A DNA stretch of 18,900 nucleotides. Origin: an uncultured Oscillospiraceae bacterium (lineage in GTDB: Bacteria; Bacillota; Clostridia; Oscillospirales; Acutalibacteraceae). Positions within the stretch are counted from its first letter, which is position 1; every line of letters starts with the position of its first letter. A program made the translations under genes and the position numbers. This document shows positions 1 to 8,103 of the stretch, piece after piece. The stretch lies in contig USCI01000048.1 in NCBI GenBank assembly GCA_900553255.1, forward strand, positions 1 through 18,900, given 5' to 3'. The notes beneath the pieces are model-generated. The model made no database searches. It had not been told where the DNA came from and worked only from the letters and a program-made list of their open reading frames with translations.

Positions 1-54
1 GGGCGAAAACTTTTTGTGCACTATTTTTTGCAAAACGACTTTTTTGACAGTCTG

Positions 55-84
55 AAGCGTTTCCGTCTCGGAAACGCTTTTTTT
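55..84 (+). terminator. Intrinsic terminator of an upstream gene outside the window
   Basis: A 10-bp perfect stem (55-64 pairing with 70-79, loop GTCTC) is followed by an unbroken T run ending at 84. This is the classic rho-independent form on the plus strand. It must belong to a gene left of the window, and it insulates the uvrB promoter from read-through. Confidence 0.85.
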
Positions 85-158
85 GCCGGCAAATCCGGAG
101 AAGCGTACAGAGAGTGAGGGCATTATTCCCCAAAAAACAGCAATACCTGACCAAATGT

Positions 159-170
159 AAACATATGTTC
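159..170. promoter_or_regulatory. LexA/DinR-type SOS box upstream of uvrB
   Basis: The site reads AAACATATGTTC. It differs in one base from the palindromic core GAAC-N4-GTTC bound by Firmicute LexA (DinR). It lies 19 bp before the proposed -35 of the uvrB promoter. The uvrB-uvrA pair is a known SOS target in Bacillus, so damage-inducible control is a reasonable inference. The half-site mismatch and the upstream position leave some doubt. Confidence 0.6.
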
Positions 171-189
171 CTTTTTTTAGAAAAAACCA

Positions 190-217
190 TTTACTTTAGG
201 GACAGGAATGGTATAAT
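190..217 (+). promoter_or_regulatory. Sigma-A-type promoter for uvrB-uvrA
   Basis: A perfect -10 TATAAT (212-217) follows a moderate -35 TTTACT (190-195) with a 16-bp spacer. Transcription would start near 224, giving a leader of roughly 95 nt before the uvrB start codon. Confidence 0.7.
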
Positions 218-263
218 AAAGTGTACTCCCGTGCCGGAGTTGACGGGGATTTCCGGTAAATCA

Positions 264-292
264 GGCGGCTGTTCAGCCGGCCGCCGTTTTTT
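264..292 (+). promoter_or_regulatory. Terminator-like hairpin in the uvrB leader (possible attenuator)
   Basis: GGCGGC (264-269) can pair with GCCGCC (280-285). Alternatively CGGCTG (266-271) can pair with CAGCCG (274-279). A run of six T follows at 287-292. It sits between the promoter and the uvrB start codon at 320, so a fraction of transcripts could end here. An upstream GCCGG (234-238) can pair with CCGGC (277-281) and might act as an antiterminator arm. The structure is visible, but the regulatory role is inference. Confidence 0.45.
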
Positions 293-319
293 GAACATCA
301 AGGTATGGAGCGGAAGCCT

Positions 320-2278
320 ATGGACAGCTTTAAATTGGTTTCACAATATAAGCCGACCGGCGACCAGCCGGAGGCGATCGCCAAGCTGGTGGACGGCATC
401 CGCAAGGGCGACCGGGAACAGACCCTGCTGGGCGTTACAGGCTCGGGGAAAACCTTTACGATGGCCAACGTCATCGCCCAGGTCAACCGGCCTACCCTGG
501 TGCTCGCGCACAACAAGACGCTCGCCGCACAGCTGTGCTCGGAATTCCGGGAATTTTTTCCGGAAAACGCGGTGGAGTATTTTGTCTCTTATTACGACTA
601 TTATCAGCCGGAGGCGTATATACCGTCTACCGATACCTATATCGAAAAGGATTCCGCGATCAACGATGAGATCGACAAGCTGCGCCATTCGGCGACCTCG
701 GCGCTGTCCGAACGGCGGGATGTCATCATTGTCGCGAGCGTGTCCTGTATCTATTCGCTCGGTGACCCGATCGATTACCGCAGCATGGTGATTTCGCTGC
801 GGCCGGGGATGGCCAAAAGCCGCGATGAACTGCTGGCCAAGCTGGTGGAGCTGCAGTATGAGCGCAACGATATCAATTTTGTCCGGAATAAATTCCGGGT
901 GCGCGGCGACGTGGTGGAGATTTATCCGGCGTACGCCAACGATATCGTGATCCGGGTGGAGTTTTTCGGCGATGAGATCGACCGGATCAGCGAAATCCAT
1001 GCGCTGACCGGTGAACTCAAGAGCGTCGTGCAGCATGTGGCCATCTATCCGGCCTCGCATTATATCGTGCCTCCGGAAAAAATGCAGGGGGCGATCGAGG
1101 AAATCCGCCGTGAGCTGGATGAGCGGGTGGAATGGTTCAAAAGCGAGGGCAAGCTGCTGGAGGCGCAGCGGATTTTGCAGCGCACCCGCTACGACATCGA
1201 AATGCTGCAGGAGGTCGGTGTCTGCAAGGGTATTGAAAACTATTCACGGGTGCTGTCGGGACGTGCGCCCGGTTCGACACCGTGCACCCTGCTCGACTAT
1301 TTCCCGGAGGATTTCCTCCTGTTTGTGGACGAGTCGCATGTTACCCTGCCGCAGGTGCGGGGGATGTTCGGCGGCGATTTTGCCCGCAAGAAAAGCCTGG
1401 TGGATTACGGGTTCCGCCTGCCGAGCGCTTACGACAACCGGCCGCTGAATTTTGACGAGTTCTACAGCCACGTGCATCAGGCGGTATTTGTCAGCGCGAC
1501 CCCCGGCGAGTTTGAACGGGAACACAGCGCGCAGATCGTGGAGCAGGTGATCCGGCCGACCGGCCTGACCGATCCCGAGATCGTCGTCAAACCGGTGGAA
1601 GGGCAGATCGACGACCTGATGGAGGAGATCCGTCTGCGCGCGGCCCGGCAGGAGCGGGTGCTCGTCACCACGCTGACCAAGAAAATGGCGGAGGATCTGA
1701 CCACCTTCCTGGACAACGCAGGAATCCGCGTACGGTATATGCATCACGACATCGATACGATGGAACGCATGGAGATCATCCGCGACCTGCGGCTGGGCGA
1801 ATTCGACGTGCTGGTGGGCATCAACCTGCTGCGCGAGGGGCTTGACCTGCCGGAGGTATCGCTCGTCGCCATCCTCGACGCCGATAAGGAGGGGTTTCTG
1901 CGCTCGGAAACCTCGCTTGTGCAGACCATCGGCCGTGCCGCGCGCAACGCGGGCGGGCAGGTAATCATGTACGCCGATCAGGTGACGCCGTCGATGGAGC
2001 GCGCCACCACCGAAACCAACCGCCGCCGGGCCATTCAGATGGCATACAACGAGGCGCACGGCATCGTCCCGAAAACCATCATCAAGGATGTCCGCGAGGT
2101 GATCGAAATTACCTCCCACAGCAAGAAGGGAAGCAAGCCGGCGACCAAGCAGCTCAGCCGGGCCGAGCGGCAGCAGCGCATCGAACAGCTGACCAAGGAA
2201 ATGAAGGCGGCGGCAAAGCTGCTGGAATTCGAGCATGCCGCATGGCTGCGGGATGAGATCGAAAAGCTGAAAAAATAA
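320..2278 (+). CDS. uvrB: UvrABC excinuclease subunit B
   Basis: UvrB is the damage-verifying helicase-like subunit of nucleotide excision repair. UvrA loads it on damaged DNA, and it then recruits UvrC for incision. The 652-residue product has the family length. Visible motifs are Walker A GVTGSGKT (residues 38-45), the damage-binding beta-hairpin YYDYYQPEAYIP (91-102), helicase motifs such as VDESHVTLPQ and QTIGRAARN, and a C-terminal UVR motif (about residues 614-650) that contacts UvrC. An in-frame ATG at 305 exists, but the one at 320 has GGAG nine bases upstream and puts the motifs in register with Bacillus UvrB, so 320 is preferred. uvrA follows after 81 bp on the same strand, without a visible terminator. 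A near-consensus SOS box and a leader hairpin precede the gene. Confidence 0.97.
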   Translation: MDSFKLVSQYKPTGDQPEAIAKLVDGIRKGDREQTLLGVTGSGKTFTMANVIAQVNRPTLVLAHNKTLAAQLCSEFREFFPENAVEYFVSYYDYYQPEAYIPSTDTYIEKDSAINDEIDKLRHSATSALSERRDVIIVASVSCIYSLGDPIDYRSMVISLRPGMAKSRDELLAKLVELQYERNDINFVRNKFRVRGDVVEIYPAYANDIVIRVEFFGDEIDRISEIHALTGELKSVVQHVAIYPASHYIVPPEKMQGAIEEIRRELDERVEWFKSEGKLLEAQRILQRTRYDIEMLQEVGVCKGIENYSRVLSGRAPGSTPCTLLDYFPEDFLLFVDESHVTLPQVRGMFGGDFARKKSLVDYGFRLPSAYDNRPLNFDEFYSHVHQAVFVSATPGEFEREHSAQIVEQVIRPTGLTDPEIVVKPVEGQIDDLMEEIRLRAARQERVLVTTLTKKMAEDLTTFLDNAGIRVRYMHHDIDTMERMEIIRDLRLGEFDVLVGINLLREGLDLPEVSLVAILDADKEGFLRSETSLVQTIGRAARNAGGQVIMYADQVTPSMERATTETNRRRAIQMAYNEAHGIVPKTIIKDVREVIEITSHSKKGSKPATKQLSRAERQQRIEQLTKEMKAAAKLLEFEHAAWLRDEIEKLKK

Positions 2279-2359
2279 GCGGGGAAGCGTGGCTTCGCCG
2301 GGACTATAGGCCTTCTTCCGCGATCGGCGGGGAGGGCGGGAACAGGAAGGCAAAGGAAT

Positions 2360-5191
2360 ATGCAGAATACCAGACTGATCATCAAAGGGGCCAGGGAGCA
2401 CAACCTGAAAAACATCGATCTCGATATACCGCGCGACAAGCTGATCGTTTTTACGGGGCTGTCCGGTTCGGGCAAGTCCTCGCTGGCGTTTGACACGATT
2501 TACGCGGAAGGGCAGCGGCGGTATGTCGAGAGCCTGTCTTCCTATGCGCGGCAGTTCCTCGGGCAGATGGAAAAGCCGGACGTGGATTACATCGAGGGGC
2601 TGTCTCCGGCGATTTCCATCGACCAGAAGACCACCTCCAAAAACCCGCGTTCGACGGTGGGCACGGTGACCGAGATACACGATTATCTCCGGCTGCTGTA
2701 TGCCCGCATCGGCATCCCGCACTGCCCGATCTGCGGACGGGAGATTCGGCAGCAGACGGTGGATCAGATTGTGGATCAGGTCATGACGCTCGAGGCCGGG
2801 ACGCGGATTCAGCTGCTCGCTCCGGTGGTGCGCGGGCGCAAGGGCGAGCATGTCAAGGAATTTGAGGCGGCGCGCAAATCCGGTTATGTGCGGGTGCGGG
2901 TGGACGGCAATATTTATGATCTGTCCGAAAAAATCGAGCTGGAGAAGAATAAGAAGCACACCATCGAGGTGGTGGTCGACCGGCTGGTGATCGGCGACGA
3001 GATCAAGGGGCGGCTGGCCGATTCCATCGAAACGGCCACCGCACTGTCCGGCGGCCTGCTGACGGTGGATGTGATCGGGGGGAAGGAAATGACCTTTTCC
3101 CAGAACTATTCCTGCCCCGAGCACGGCGTGAGCATGGAAGAACTGTCACCGCGCATGTTCTCCTTCAACAACCCCTTCGGCGCCTGCCCGAAGTGCACGG
3201 GACTGGGGATTTTCATGTCGATGGATCCGGATCTGATTATTCCGGACAAACGGCTGTCCATCCGCGGCGGCGCGATCCAGGCAAGCGGCTGGGGCTACAC
3301 CAGCGGCGGCACCATCGCCCAGATGTATTACGAGGCGCTGGCCGAGCGTTACGGCTTTTCCCTGGATACGCCGGTGGGGGAGCTGCCGCCGAAAATCATT
3401 GATATCCTGCTGTACGGCACCAAGGGCGAGAAAATCCGTATGGTGCGCAAAATGGAGTACGGCCAGGGCGAATACACCACCGATTTTGAGGGGATTCTCA
3501 ACAACCTGCAGCGCCGTTACCAGGAGACGCAGAGCGACTGGATGAAGGAAGAACTGGAAGCCTACATGTCGCAGGTGCCCTGCCCGGAATGCGCGGGCAG
3601 GCGTCTGCGGCCGGAAAGCCTCGCGGTGACGGTCGGCGGTATCAACATTGCGGATTTTTCGGAAAAATCCGTGGAGGAAGCGCTGGCGTTTATCGAGCAG
3701 CTGGAGCTGACCGAGCGGGAGCACTGGATTGCCGACCGTATCCTCAAGGAAATCCGGGAGCGGCTGGGCTTCCTGCAGAGCGTGGGTCTTGGCTATCTGA
3801 ACCTTTCGCGGCCGGCGGGTACGCTGTCCGGCGGCGAGAGCCAGCGGATCCGTCTGGCGACCCAGATCGGGTCCTATCTGATGGGGGTGCTGTATATCCT
3901 GGACGAGCCGAGCATCGGCCTGCATCAGCGGGATAACGACCGGCTGATCGCCACACTGCGCCATCTGCGGGATCTCGGCAACACCTTGATCGTGGTGGAG
4001 CACGACGAGGATACCATGCGGGCGGCGGACTGGATTGTGGATATCGGACCTGGCGCCGGCGTGCACGGCGGCGAGCTGGTGTGTTCCGGCACGTTTGACG
4101 ATATCTGTGCCTGCGAGCGTTCGGTGACCGGGCAGTATCTCAGCGGCAAGCGGCGGATCCCGGTGCCGGAAAAACGGCGGCCGGGTTCCGGTAAGCTGCT
4201 GACTGTCCGCGGTGCCACGGAGCATAACCTGAAGAATATCGACGTTTCCTTCAAGCTCGGCGCTTTCAACTGTGTGACCGGTGTGTCCGGCTCCGGCAAA
4301 TCCTCGCTGGTCAACGAGATCCTCTATAAAAAGCTCGCGGCGGAGCTCAATGGCGCGAGAACCCGTGCCGGCGCCCACCGCGCAATTGAGGGCATGGAAT
4401 TTCTCGACAAGGTTATTGACATCGACCAGTCGCCGATCGGCCGCACGCCGCGCTCCAACCCCGCGACCTATACCGGGGTGTTCAACGATATCCGGGAACT
4501 GTACGCCTCCACCGCGGACGCCAAAATGCGCGGCTTTTCGGCTGGCCGTTTTTCCTTCAACATCAAAGGCGGGCGCTGCGAAGCCTGCCAGGGCGACGGC
4601 ATCGTGAAGATCGAAATGCATTTCCTGCCGGACATCTATGTGCCGTGCGAGGTCTGCAAGGGCAGGCGATATAACCGGGAAACGCTGGAGGTCAAGTACA
4701 AGGGCAAGAGCATTTACGACGTGCTGGAGATGACGGTGGAGGAGGGGCTGGAATTTTTCCAGAGCATTCCGAAAATTGCCCGCCGCCTGCAGACGCTGTA
4801 CGATGTGGGGCTGGGCTACATCAAGATCGGCCAGCCGGCGACCACGCTGTCGGGCGGTGAGGCGCAGCGGGTGAAGCTGGCCACCGAGCTGTCCCGGCGG
4901 GCGACCGGCAAGACGGTGTATATCCTCGACGAGCCGACCACCGGCCTGCATACGGCGGATGTCCATCAGCTAATCGGGGTGCTGCAAAAACTGGTGGACG
5001 GCGGCAATACGGTGATCGTGATCGAGCACAATCTGGATATGATCAAAACCGCCGACTATGTTATCGACCTCGGCCCGGAGGGCGGTGACCAGGGCGGCAC
5101 GCTGGTGGCGGCTGGTACGCCGGAAGATATTGCCGCAGCGGAGGGGTCGTATACCGGACAATACCTGAAGGAAATTCTCAAACGCGGATAA
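2360..5191 (+). CDS. uvrA: UvrABC excinuclease subunit A (ABC ATPase)
   Basis: UvrA is the dimeric ABC-type ATPase that first finds bulky DNA lesions and hands DNA to UvrB. The 943-residue chain shows the expected duplication. The first Walker A is GLSGSGKSS (33-41) and the second GVSGSGKS (641-648). The two ABC signatures are LSGGESQR (from 489) and LSGGEAQR (from 830), each followed by an ILDEP Walker B. The UvrB-binding and insertion-domain segments (EGLSPAISIDQK, SPIGRTPRSNPATYTG) are intact. The C-terminal zinc module has CEAC-x19-CEVC. The N-terminal one has CPEH where many family members have CxxC, paired with CPKC. The start ATG has AGGAAGG nine bases upstream. It follows uvrB as in Bacillus uvrBA and ends at a strong bidirectional terminator. 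Confidence 0.97.
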   Translation: MQNTRLIIKGAREHNLKNIDLDIPRDKLIVFTGLSGSGKSSLAFDTIYAEGQRRYVESLSSYARQFLGQMEKPDVDYIEGLSPAISIDQKTTSKNPRSTVGTVTEIHDYLRLLYARIGIPHCPICGREIRQQTVDQIVDQVMTLEAGTRIQLLAPVVRGRKGEHVKEFEAARKSGYVRVRVDGNIYDLSEKIELEKNKKHTIEVVVDRLVIGDEIKGRLADSIETATALSGGLLTVDVIGGKEMTFSQNYSCPEHGVSMEELSPRMFSFNNPFGACPKCTGLGIFMSMDPDLIIPDKRLSIRGGAIQASGWGYTSGGTIAQMYYEALAERYGFSLDTPVGELPPKIIDILLYGTKGEKIRMVRKMEYGQGEYTTDFEGILNNLQRRYQETQSDWMKEELEAYMSQVPCPECAGRRLRPESLAVTVGGINIADFSEKSVEEALAFIEQLELTEREHWIADRILKEIRERLGFLQSVGLGYLNLSRPAGTLSGGESQRIRLATQIGSYLMGVLYILDEPSIGLHQRDNDRLIATLRHLRDLGNTLIVVEHDEDTMRAADWIVDIGPGAGVHGGELVCSGTFDDICACERSVTGQYLSGKRRIPVPEKRRPGSGKLLTVRGATEHNLKNIDVSFKLGAFNCVTGVSGSGKSSLVNEILYKKLAAELNGARTRAGAHRAIEGMEFLDKVIDIDQSPIGRTPRSNPATYTGVFNDIRELYASTADAKMRGFSAGRFSFNIKGGRCEACQGDGIVKIEMHFLPDIYVPCEVCKGRRYNRETLEVKYKGKSIYDVLEMTVEEGLEFFQSIPKIARRLQTLYDVGLGYIKIGQPATTLSGGEAQRVKLATELSRRATGKTVYILDEPTTGLHTADVHQLIGVLQKLVDGGNTVIVIEHNLDMIKTADYVIDLGPEGGDQGGTLVAAGTPEDIAAAEGSYTGQYLKEILKRG

Positions 5192-5194
5192 GCC

Positions 5195-5236
5195 AAAAGC
5201 CCGCCGCCGGTAAAATTTTACCGGCGGCGGGCTTTT
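5195..5236. terminator. Perfect bidirectional terminator between uvrA and the convergent surface-protein gene
   Basis: Two 21-base arms (5195-5215 and 5216-5236) are exact reverse complements with no formal spacer. An A run at one end and a T run at the other flank a GC-rich core. It therefore works as a rho-independent terminator on both strands. It begins 3 bp after the uvrA stop and lies 12 bp past the end of the minus-strand gene. Confidence 0.93.
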
Positions 5237-5248
5237 TCTGCGCACGTA

Positions 5249-6883
5249 TTACTTGTCCAGGCGCTTTTTAAAGAAGAAATACACGCCCGCGGCAGACACC
5301 AGGAGAATGACGATCGCCAGCACGGCTTTGGTTCCGCTTCCGGTATCGGTAAAGTCCTCATCCGCGGCCTTTTCCACCGTGATTTCGCATGCGGCGGTCT
5401 TGCCGTTGACGGAAGTGGCGGTTATGGTCGCCTTGCCATCCTTTTTCGCTGTAACCAGGCCGTTTTCATCCACCTCGGCAACCGCCGGGTCGGAGGAGGT
5501 CCAGGTTATCGTTTTATCCTTAGCGGCTTCCGGTTCAACCGTTGCTTTCAGCTGAAGCGTTTTTCCTTCCTCGAGCGTGGCGGAGGACTTGTCGAGGGTT
5601 ACACCGGTGATATAGGTGAACACAACCTCGATGTCTCCGGTCTCCCCGATGGAGTAGGCCTCTTTGTCCACATTGAGCTGTACGCTGCCGGTGACGGTCG
5701 CGGAATCCGCGTCGGGGGAGGTGAAGAGGATTGCCGGTTCGCCGGCGATTTCCGCATTCTCCACCCGGATTTTCGCGGTTTCCACCGTGGCATCCGGCTC
5801 CTTGCCGCTGGCGACAACCTGGCCACTGACGGTGCCGCCGGTTATGGTAATTGCGGTATCTTCCACCTTGCCGTTGTAGCCGCCGCCGAACACGTACCGG
5901 CTGATGGTGCCGCCGGTGACCTCCACCGTCACCGCCTTGGTCAGGCCGTTGAGCGCGCCGCCGCAGATATCCCGGATGTCATCGCAGTTTTTGACGAGGA
6001 CGGAAGCCGTTTCGGTGGTGCCGTCTGCACCGCCGATGCTGCCGCCGTAGACCTTATTGGTCACTACGACGGATTCGCCGTCCACGACCACACGGCTTTC
6101 CCCAACCGGGCCGCCGTTGCCGCCGCCGCAGACATTGGTATAGGTGCCGCCGGTCACGAGGACTTCGGTAGCTTCCACACGGCTGCCGCTGCCGCCGATT
6201 ACGAAGCTAATGACATTGCCCTCCCCGACGGTTATTTCCGCCTTGTTCACATCGGCGGGTGCGCCGTCCAGAACCCGGGATTCACTCATCCCGCCGCCGG
6301 AAACGCTGTACAGTGTGGAACCGGTAACCGTGACCGCGGCGGTGCCGGTTACCTTGGTGCTCACGCCGCCGCCGTTGACCACGCTGGTGGTTCCTTTCTG
6401 ATCACAGTTTTCGACCACGAGCGAGGTGTTTTCCACGTCCTCAAACGGGCTGCCGCCCCAGATAGTACAGGTGTACAGGCTGAGATTTTTCAGCGTGGTC
6501 GGTATGCCGTTGGCATAAAGGGAGAAGATGATGCCGTCGCCCTGCCTGCAGCGCAATGCGGCGTTTTCCTTCCCTTCAATCACCACGCTCGCGACGTTGG
6601 TGATGCTCTCGTAATTGCCGCTGCCGGAGCTTACGCCCTGCTTGGTGGGGTGCAGATTGCCGTAAACATACACCACGACTGCCTTGCCGGTATACTCGCT
6701 TTTGGCAAGCTCGTCGGTCAGGCTGGTGATGGCGGTGTGCTCCGCCGGCACCGCATCGCCCGCATACAAAACGACCGGTTCCTCCTCCGCAGCGACGTTC
6801 AGGGATACCGCTGCCGCAGAAAAGAGCAGGAGTACCGACAGGGAAACCGACAAAATACGCTTGATGCCTTTCAGGCCGTGCAT
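5249..6883 (-). CDS. Secreted, membrane-anchored repeat protein with a Big_2-like (bacterial Ig) domain
   Basis: The specific function is not recognised. The 544-residue product starts with a signal peptide (basic KGIKR, then a hydrophobic stretch to about residue 32, ending VAA). A central region of roughly 350 residues is made of short beta-rich units rich in GG/GGG turns, such as VFGGGYNG and ITGGTVSG, suggesting a solenoid or beta-helix. It is followed by a Big_2-like domain (SATLEEGKTLQLKATVEP through TWTSSDPAVAEVDENG, about residues 425-505). The C-terminus is one hydrophobic helix followed by KKRLDK, preceded by TDTGSG rather than LPXTG. It is probably surface-exposed and perhaps adhesive or glycan-binding. 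The start has AAAGGA nine bases upstream and its own consensus promoter. It is a single-gene unit that converges on uvrA. Confidence 0.85.
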   Translation of the reverse strand: MHGLKGIKRILSVSLSVLLLFSAAAVSLNVAAEEEPVVLYAGDAVPAEHTAITSLTDELAKSEYTGKAVVVYVYGNLHPTKQGVSSGSGNYESITNVASVVIEGKENAALRCRQGDGIIFSLYANGIPTTLKNLSLYTCTIWGGSPFEDVENTSLVVENCDQKGTTSVVNGGGVSTKVTGTAAVTVTGSTLYSVSGGGMSESRVLDGAPADVNKAEITVGEGNVISFVIGGSGSRVEATEVLVTGGTYTNVCGGGNGGPVGESRVVVDGESVVVTNKVYGGSIGGADGTTETASVLVKNCDDIRDICGGALNGLTKAVTVEVTGGTISRYVFGGGYNGKVEDTAITITGGTVSGQVVASGKEPDATVETAKIRVENAEIAGEPAILFTSPDADSATVTGSVQLNVDKEAYSIGETGDIEVVFTYITGVTLDKSSATLEEGKTLQLKATVEPEAAKDKTITWTSSDPAVAEVDENGLVTAKKDGKATITATSVNGKTAACEITVEKAADEDFTDTGSGTKAVLAIVILLVSAAGVYFFFKKRLDK

Positions 6884-6930
6884 ACAAAACCATCCTTTCT
6901 TTCCTAAATAAGATATCGACTGTATGCCCT

Positions 6931-6959
6931 ATTATACTACATCTTTCCTGCATTGTCCA
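6931..6959 (-). promoter_or_regulatory. Consensus promoter of the surface-protein gene
   Basis: Read on the minus strand, TGGACA (6954-6959) and TATAAT (6931-6936) are separated by exactly 17 bp. That is a near-perfect sigma-A promoter. Transcription would begin near 6924, about 40 nt before the start codon at 6883. Confidence 0.85.
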
Positions 6960-6973
6960 TCTTTTCGAATGAA

Positions 6974-7012
6974 TTTCACGTGACAATTTACACAAATTGA
7001 GTAATTGTGAAA
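6974..7012. repeat. Two-part dyad upstream of the surface-gene promoter (possible operator)
   Basis: The element reads TTTCAC-N4-CAATTT-ACAC-AAATTG-N7-GTGAAA. Both the inner and outer hexamers are inverted repeats, but the spacers differ by three bases. It begins 15 bp upstream of the minus-strand -35, a position typical of activator sites. It lies in the AT-rich part of the 284-bp gap between divergent genes. No regulator is assigned. Confidence 0.4.
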
Positions 7013-7167
7013 CGCCGGAAATACAGTTCGCCGGCAGCCGGGGAAAAACGGCGGATACACCGGGCTTAAAGCAAAATTATTTACAAATCTTTCATATACT
7101 GGTCTTGGGTATACGGTAAAATACTAATCGTGAAACCGCAGGGAATTCTGGACAGTGGGGAAATGAC

Positions 7168-8070
7168 ATGTTTGGCTATGTGCGCGCCTACAAGCCGGAG
7201 ATGACCTTCGGCGATTTTGAAATCTACCAGGGCGTGTATTGTTCCCTCTGCAAGCGTCTGGGCAAACGGTACGGCCCGCTGGCGCGCATGACCCTGAGTT
7301 ATGATTTTACCTTTCTCGCCCTGTTCCGTATGGCGGCCGCGGACAGCTGTCCGCATTTTGAGGTCCGCCGCTGTGCGCTGCATCCGCTGAAAAAACGGGC
7401 GTGCTGCTGCGGCGATGCGGATATGGCGTTTGCCGCCGATGCCGCGATGCTGCTGACCTGGTACAAGCTGCAGGATAACGCGGCCGACCGCGGCCGTATG
7501 AAGCGGCTGGCGGCGCGTTTTCTGCTGTTTTTGTTCCGCGGGGCGCATCAAAAAGCAGCGGAGGCGCTGCCGGAGATGGACGCCCATATCGCTCGCTGTA
7601 TGGAGCAGCAGGCAAGGGTGGAAGCGGAAAAGACCTCCGGTATCGATGCCGCAGCGGACCCTTCGGCGCAGATGCTTTCCTATATCGCCCAGGCGGGTGC
7701 CCGGGACGAGCGCGAGCGCCGGGTCCTGGAACGCTTCGGTTACTGCCTTGGACGCTGGATCTATTTGATCGACGCCGTGGACGACATGCCGGACGATCTG
7801 GAGAGCGGCGACTATAACGCGTACATCCTCGCGCGCGGCATTCAGCCGCAGGAAACCCAGCGGGTGGCCGCGGAGCAGAAGCAGGCGCTGCTGACCCTGA
7901 ACGCCTGCCTGGCGGAATGCATTGCCGCTTACAATCTTTTGACAATCCGGCGTTTTGACCGGTTATTGCGGAACATTCTGGAGCAGGGAATGCCTGCCGC
8001 GCAAAACCGCATCCTGCTTCCCCGGAAGGAGCGGCGCCGCAGCGCCCGAAAAGCGGGGGTAACGAGGTGA
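7168..8070 (+). CDS. DUF5685-family protein (function unknown)
   Basis: This 300-residue protein opens with MFGYVRAYKPEMTFGDFEIYQGVYCSLCKRLG, the hallmark start of the uncharacterised DUF5685 family as I know it (the quoted run is residues 1-32 in two parts: MFGYVRAYKPEMTFGDF and EIYQGVYCSLCKRLG). No signal peptide is evident and it is largely helical. Potential metal ligands cluster early: C25, C28, C61, C69, H72 and C79-C80-C81. Two acidic segments, KLQDNAADRGR (100-110) and LIDAVDDMPDDLESG (200-214), recall the Asp-rich motifs of class I isoprenoid synthases. That resemblance is by eye only. The ATG has GTGGGG seven bases upstream. No convincing promoter is seen; a TAAAAT at 7117 lacks a good -35. 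A J-domain gene follows after 33 bp, suggesting the two act together. Confidence 0.8.
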   Translation: MFGYVRAYKPEMTFGDFEIYQGVYCSLCKRLGKRYGPLARMTLSYDFTFLALFRMAAADSCPHFEVRRCALHPLKKRACCCGDADMAFAADAAMLLTWYKLQDNAADRGRMKRLAARFLLFLFRGAHQKAAEALPEMDAHIARCMEQQARVEAEKTSGIDAAADPSAQMLSYIAQAGARDERERRVLERFGYCLGRWIYLIDAVDDMPDDLESGDYNAYILARGIQPQETQRVAAEQKQALLTLNACLAECIAAYNLLTIRRFDRLLRNILEQGMPAAQNRILLPRKERRRSARKAGVTR

Positions 8071-8103
8071 CCGGGACGGTCATGGAAAGGCTTGGTTCGG
8101 AAT

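Noticed and set aside
305..319. ATG at 305 as the uvrB start
   Set aside because: Only one base separates it from AAGG, and known UvrB proteins align with a start at 320.
1244..3124. Long minus-strand open frame opposite uvrB and uvrA
   Set aside because: Spans two conserved genes and the gap between them; composition and lack of ribosome site mark it as a shadow frame.
7005..7012. TTGTGAAA as a Rex operator
   Set aside because: Only a half-site. The matching inverted half needed for a Rex palindrome is not at the right distance.
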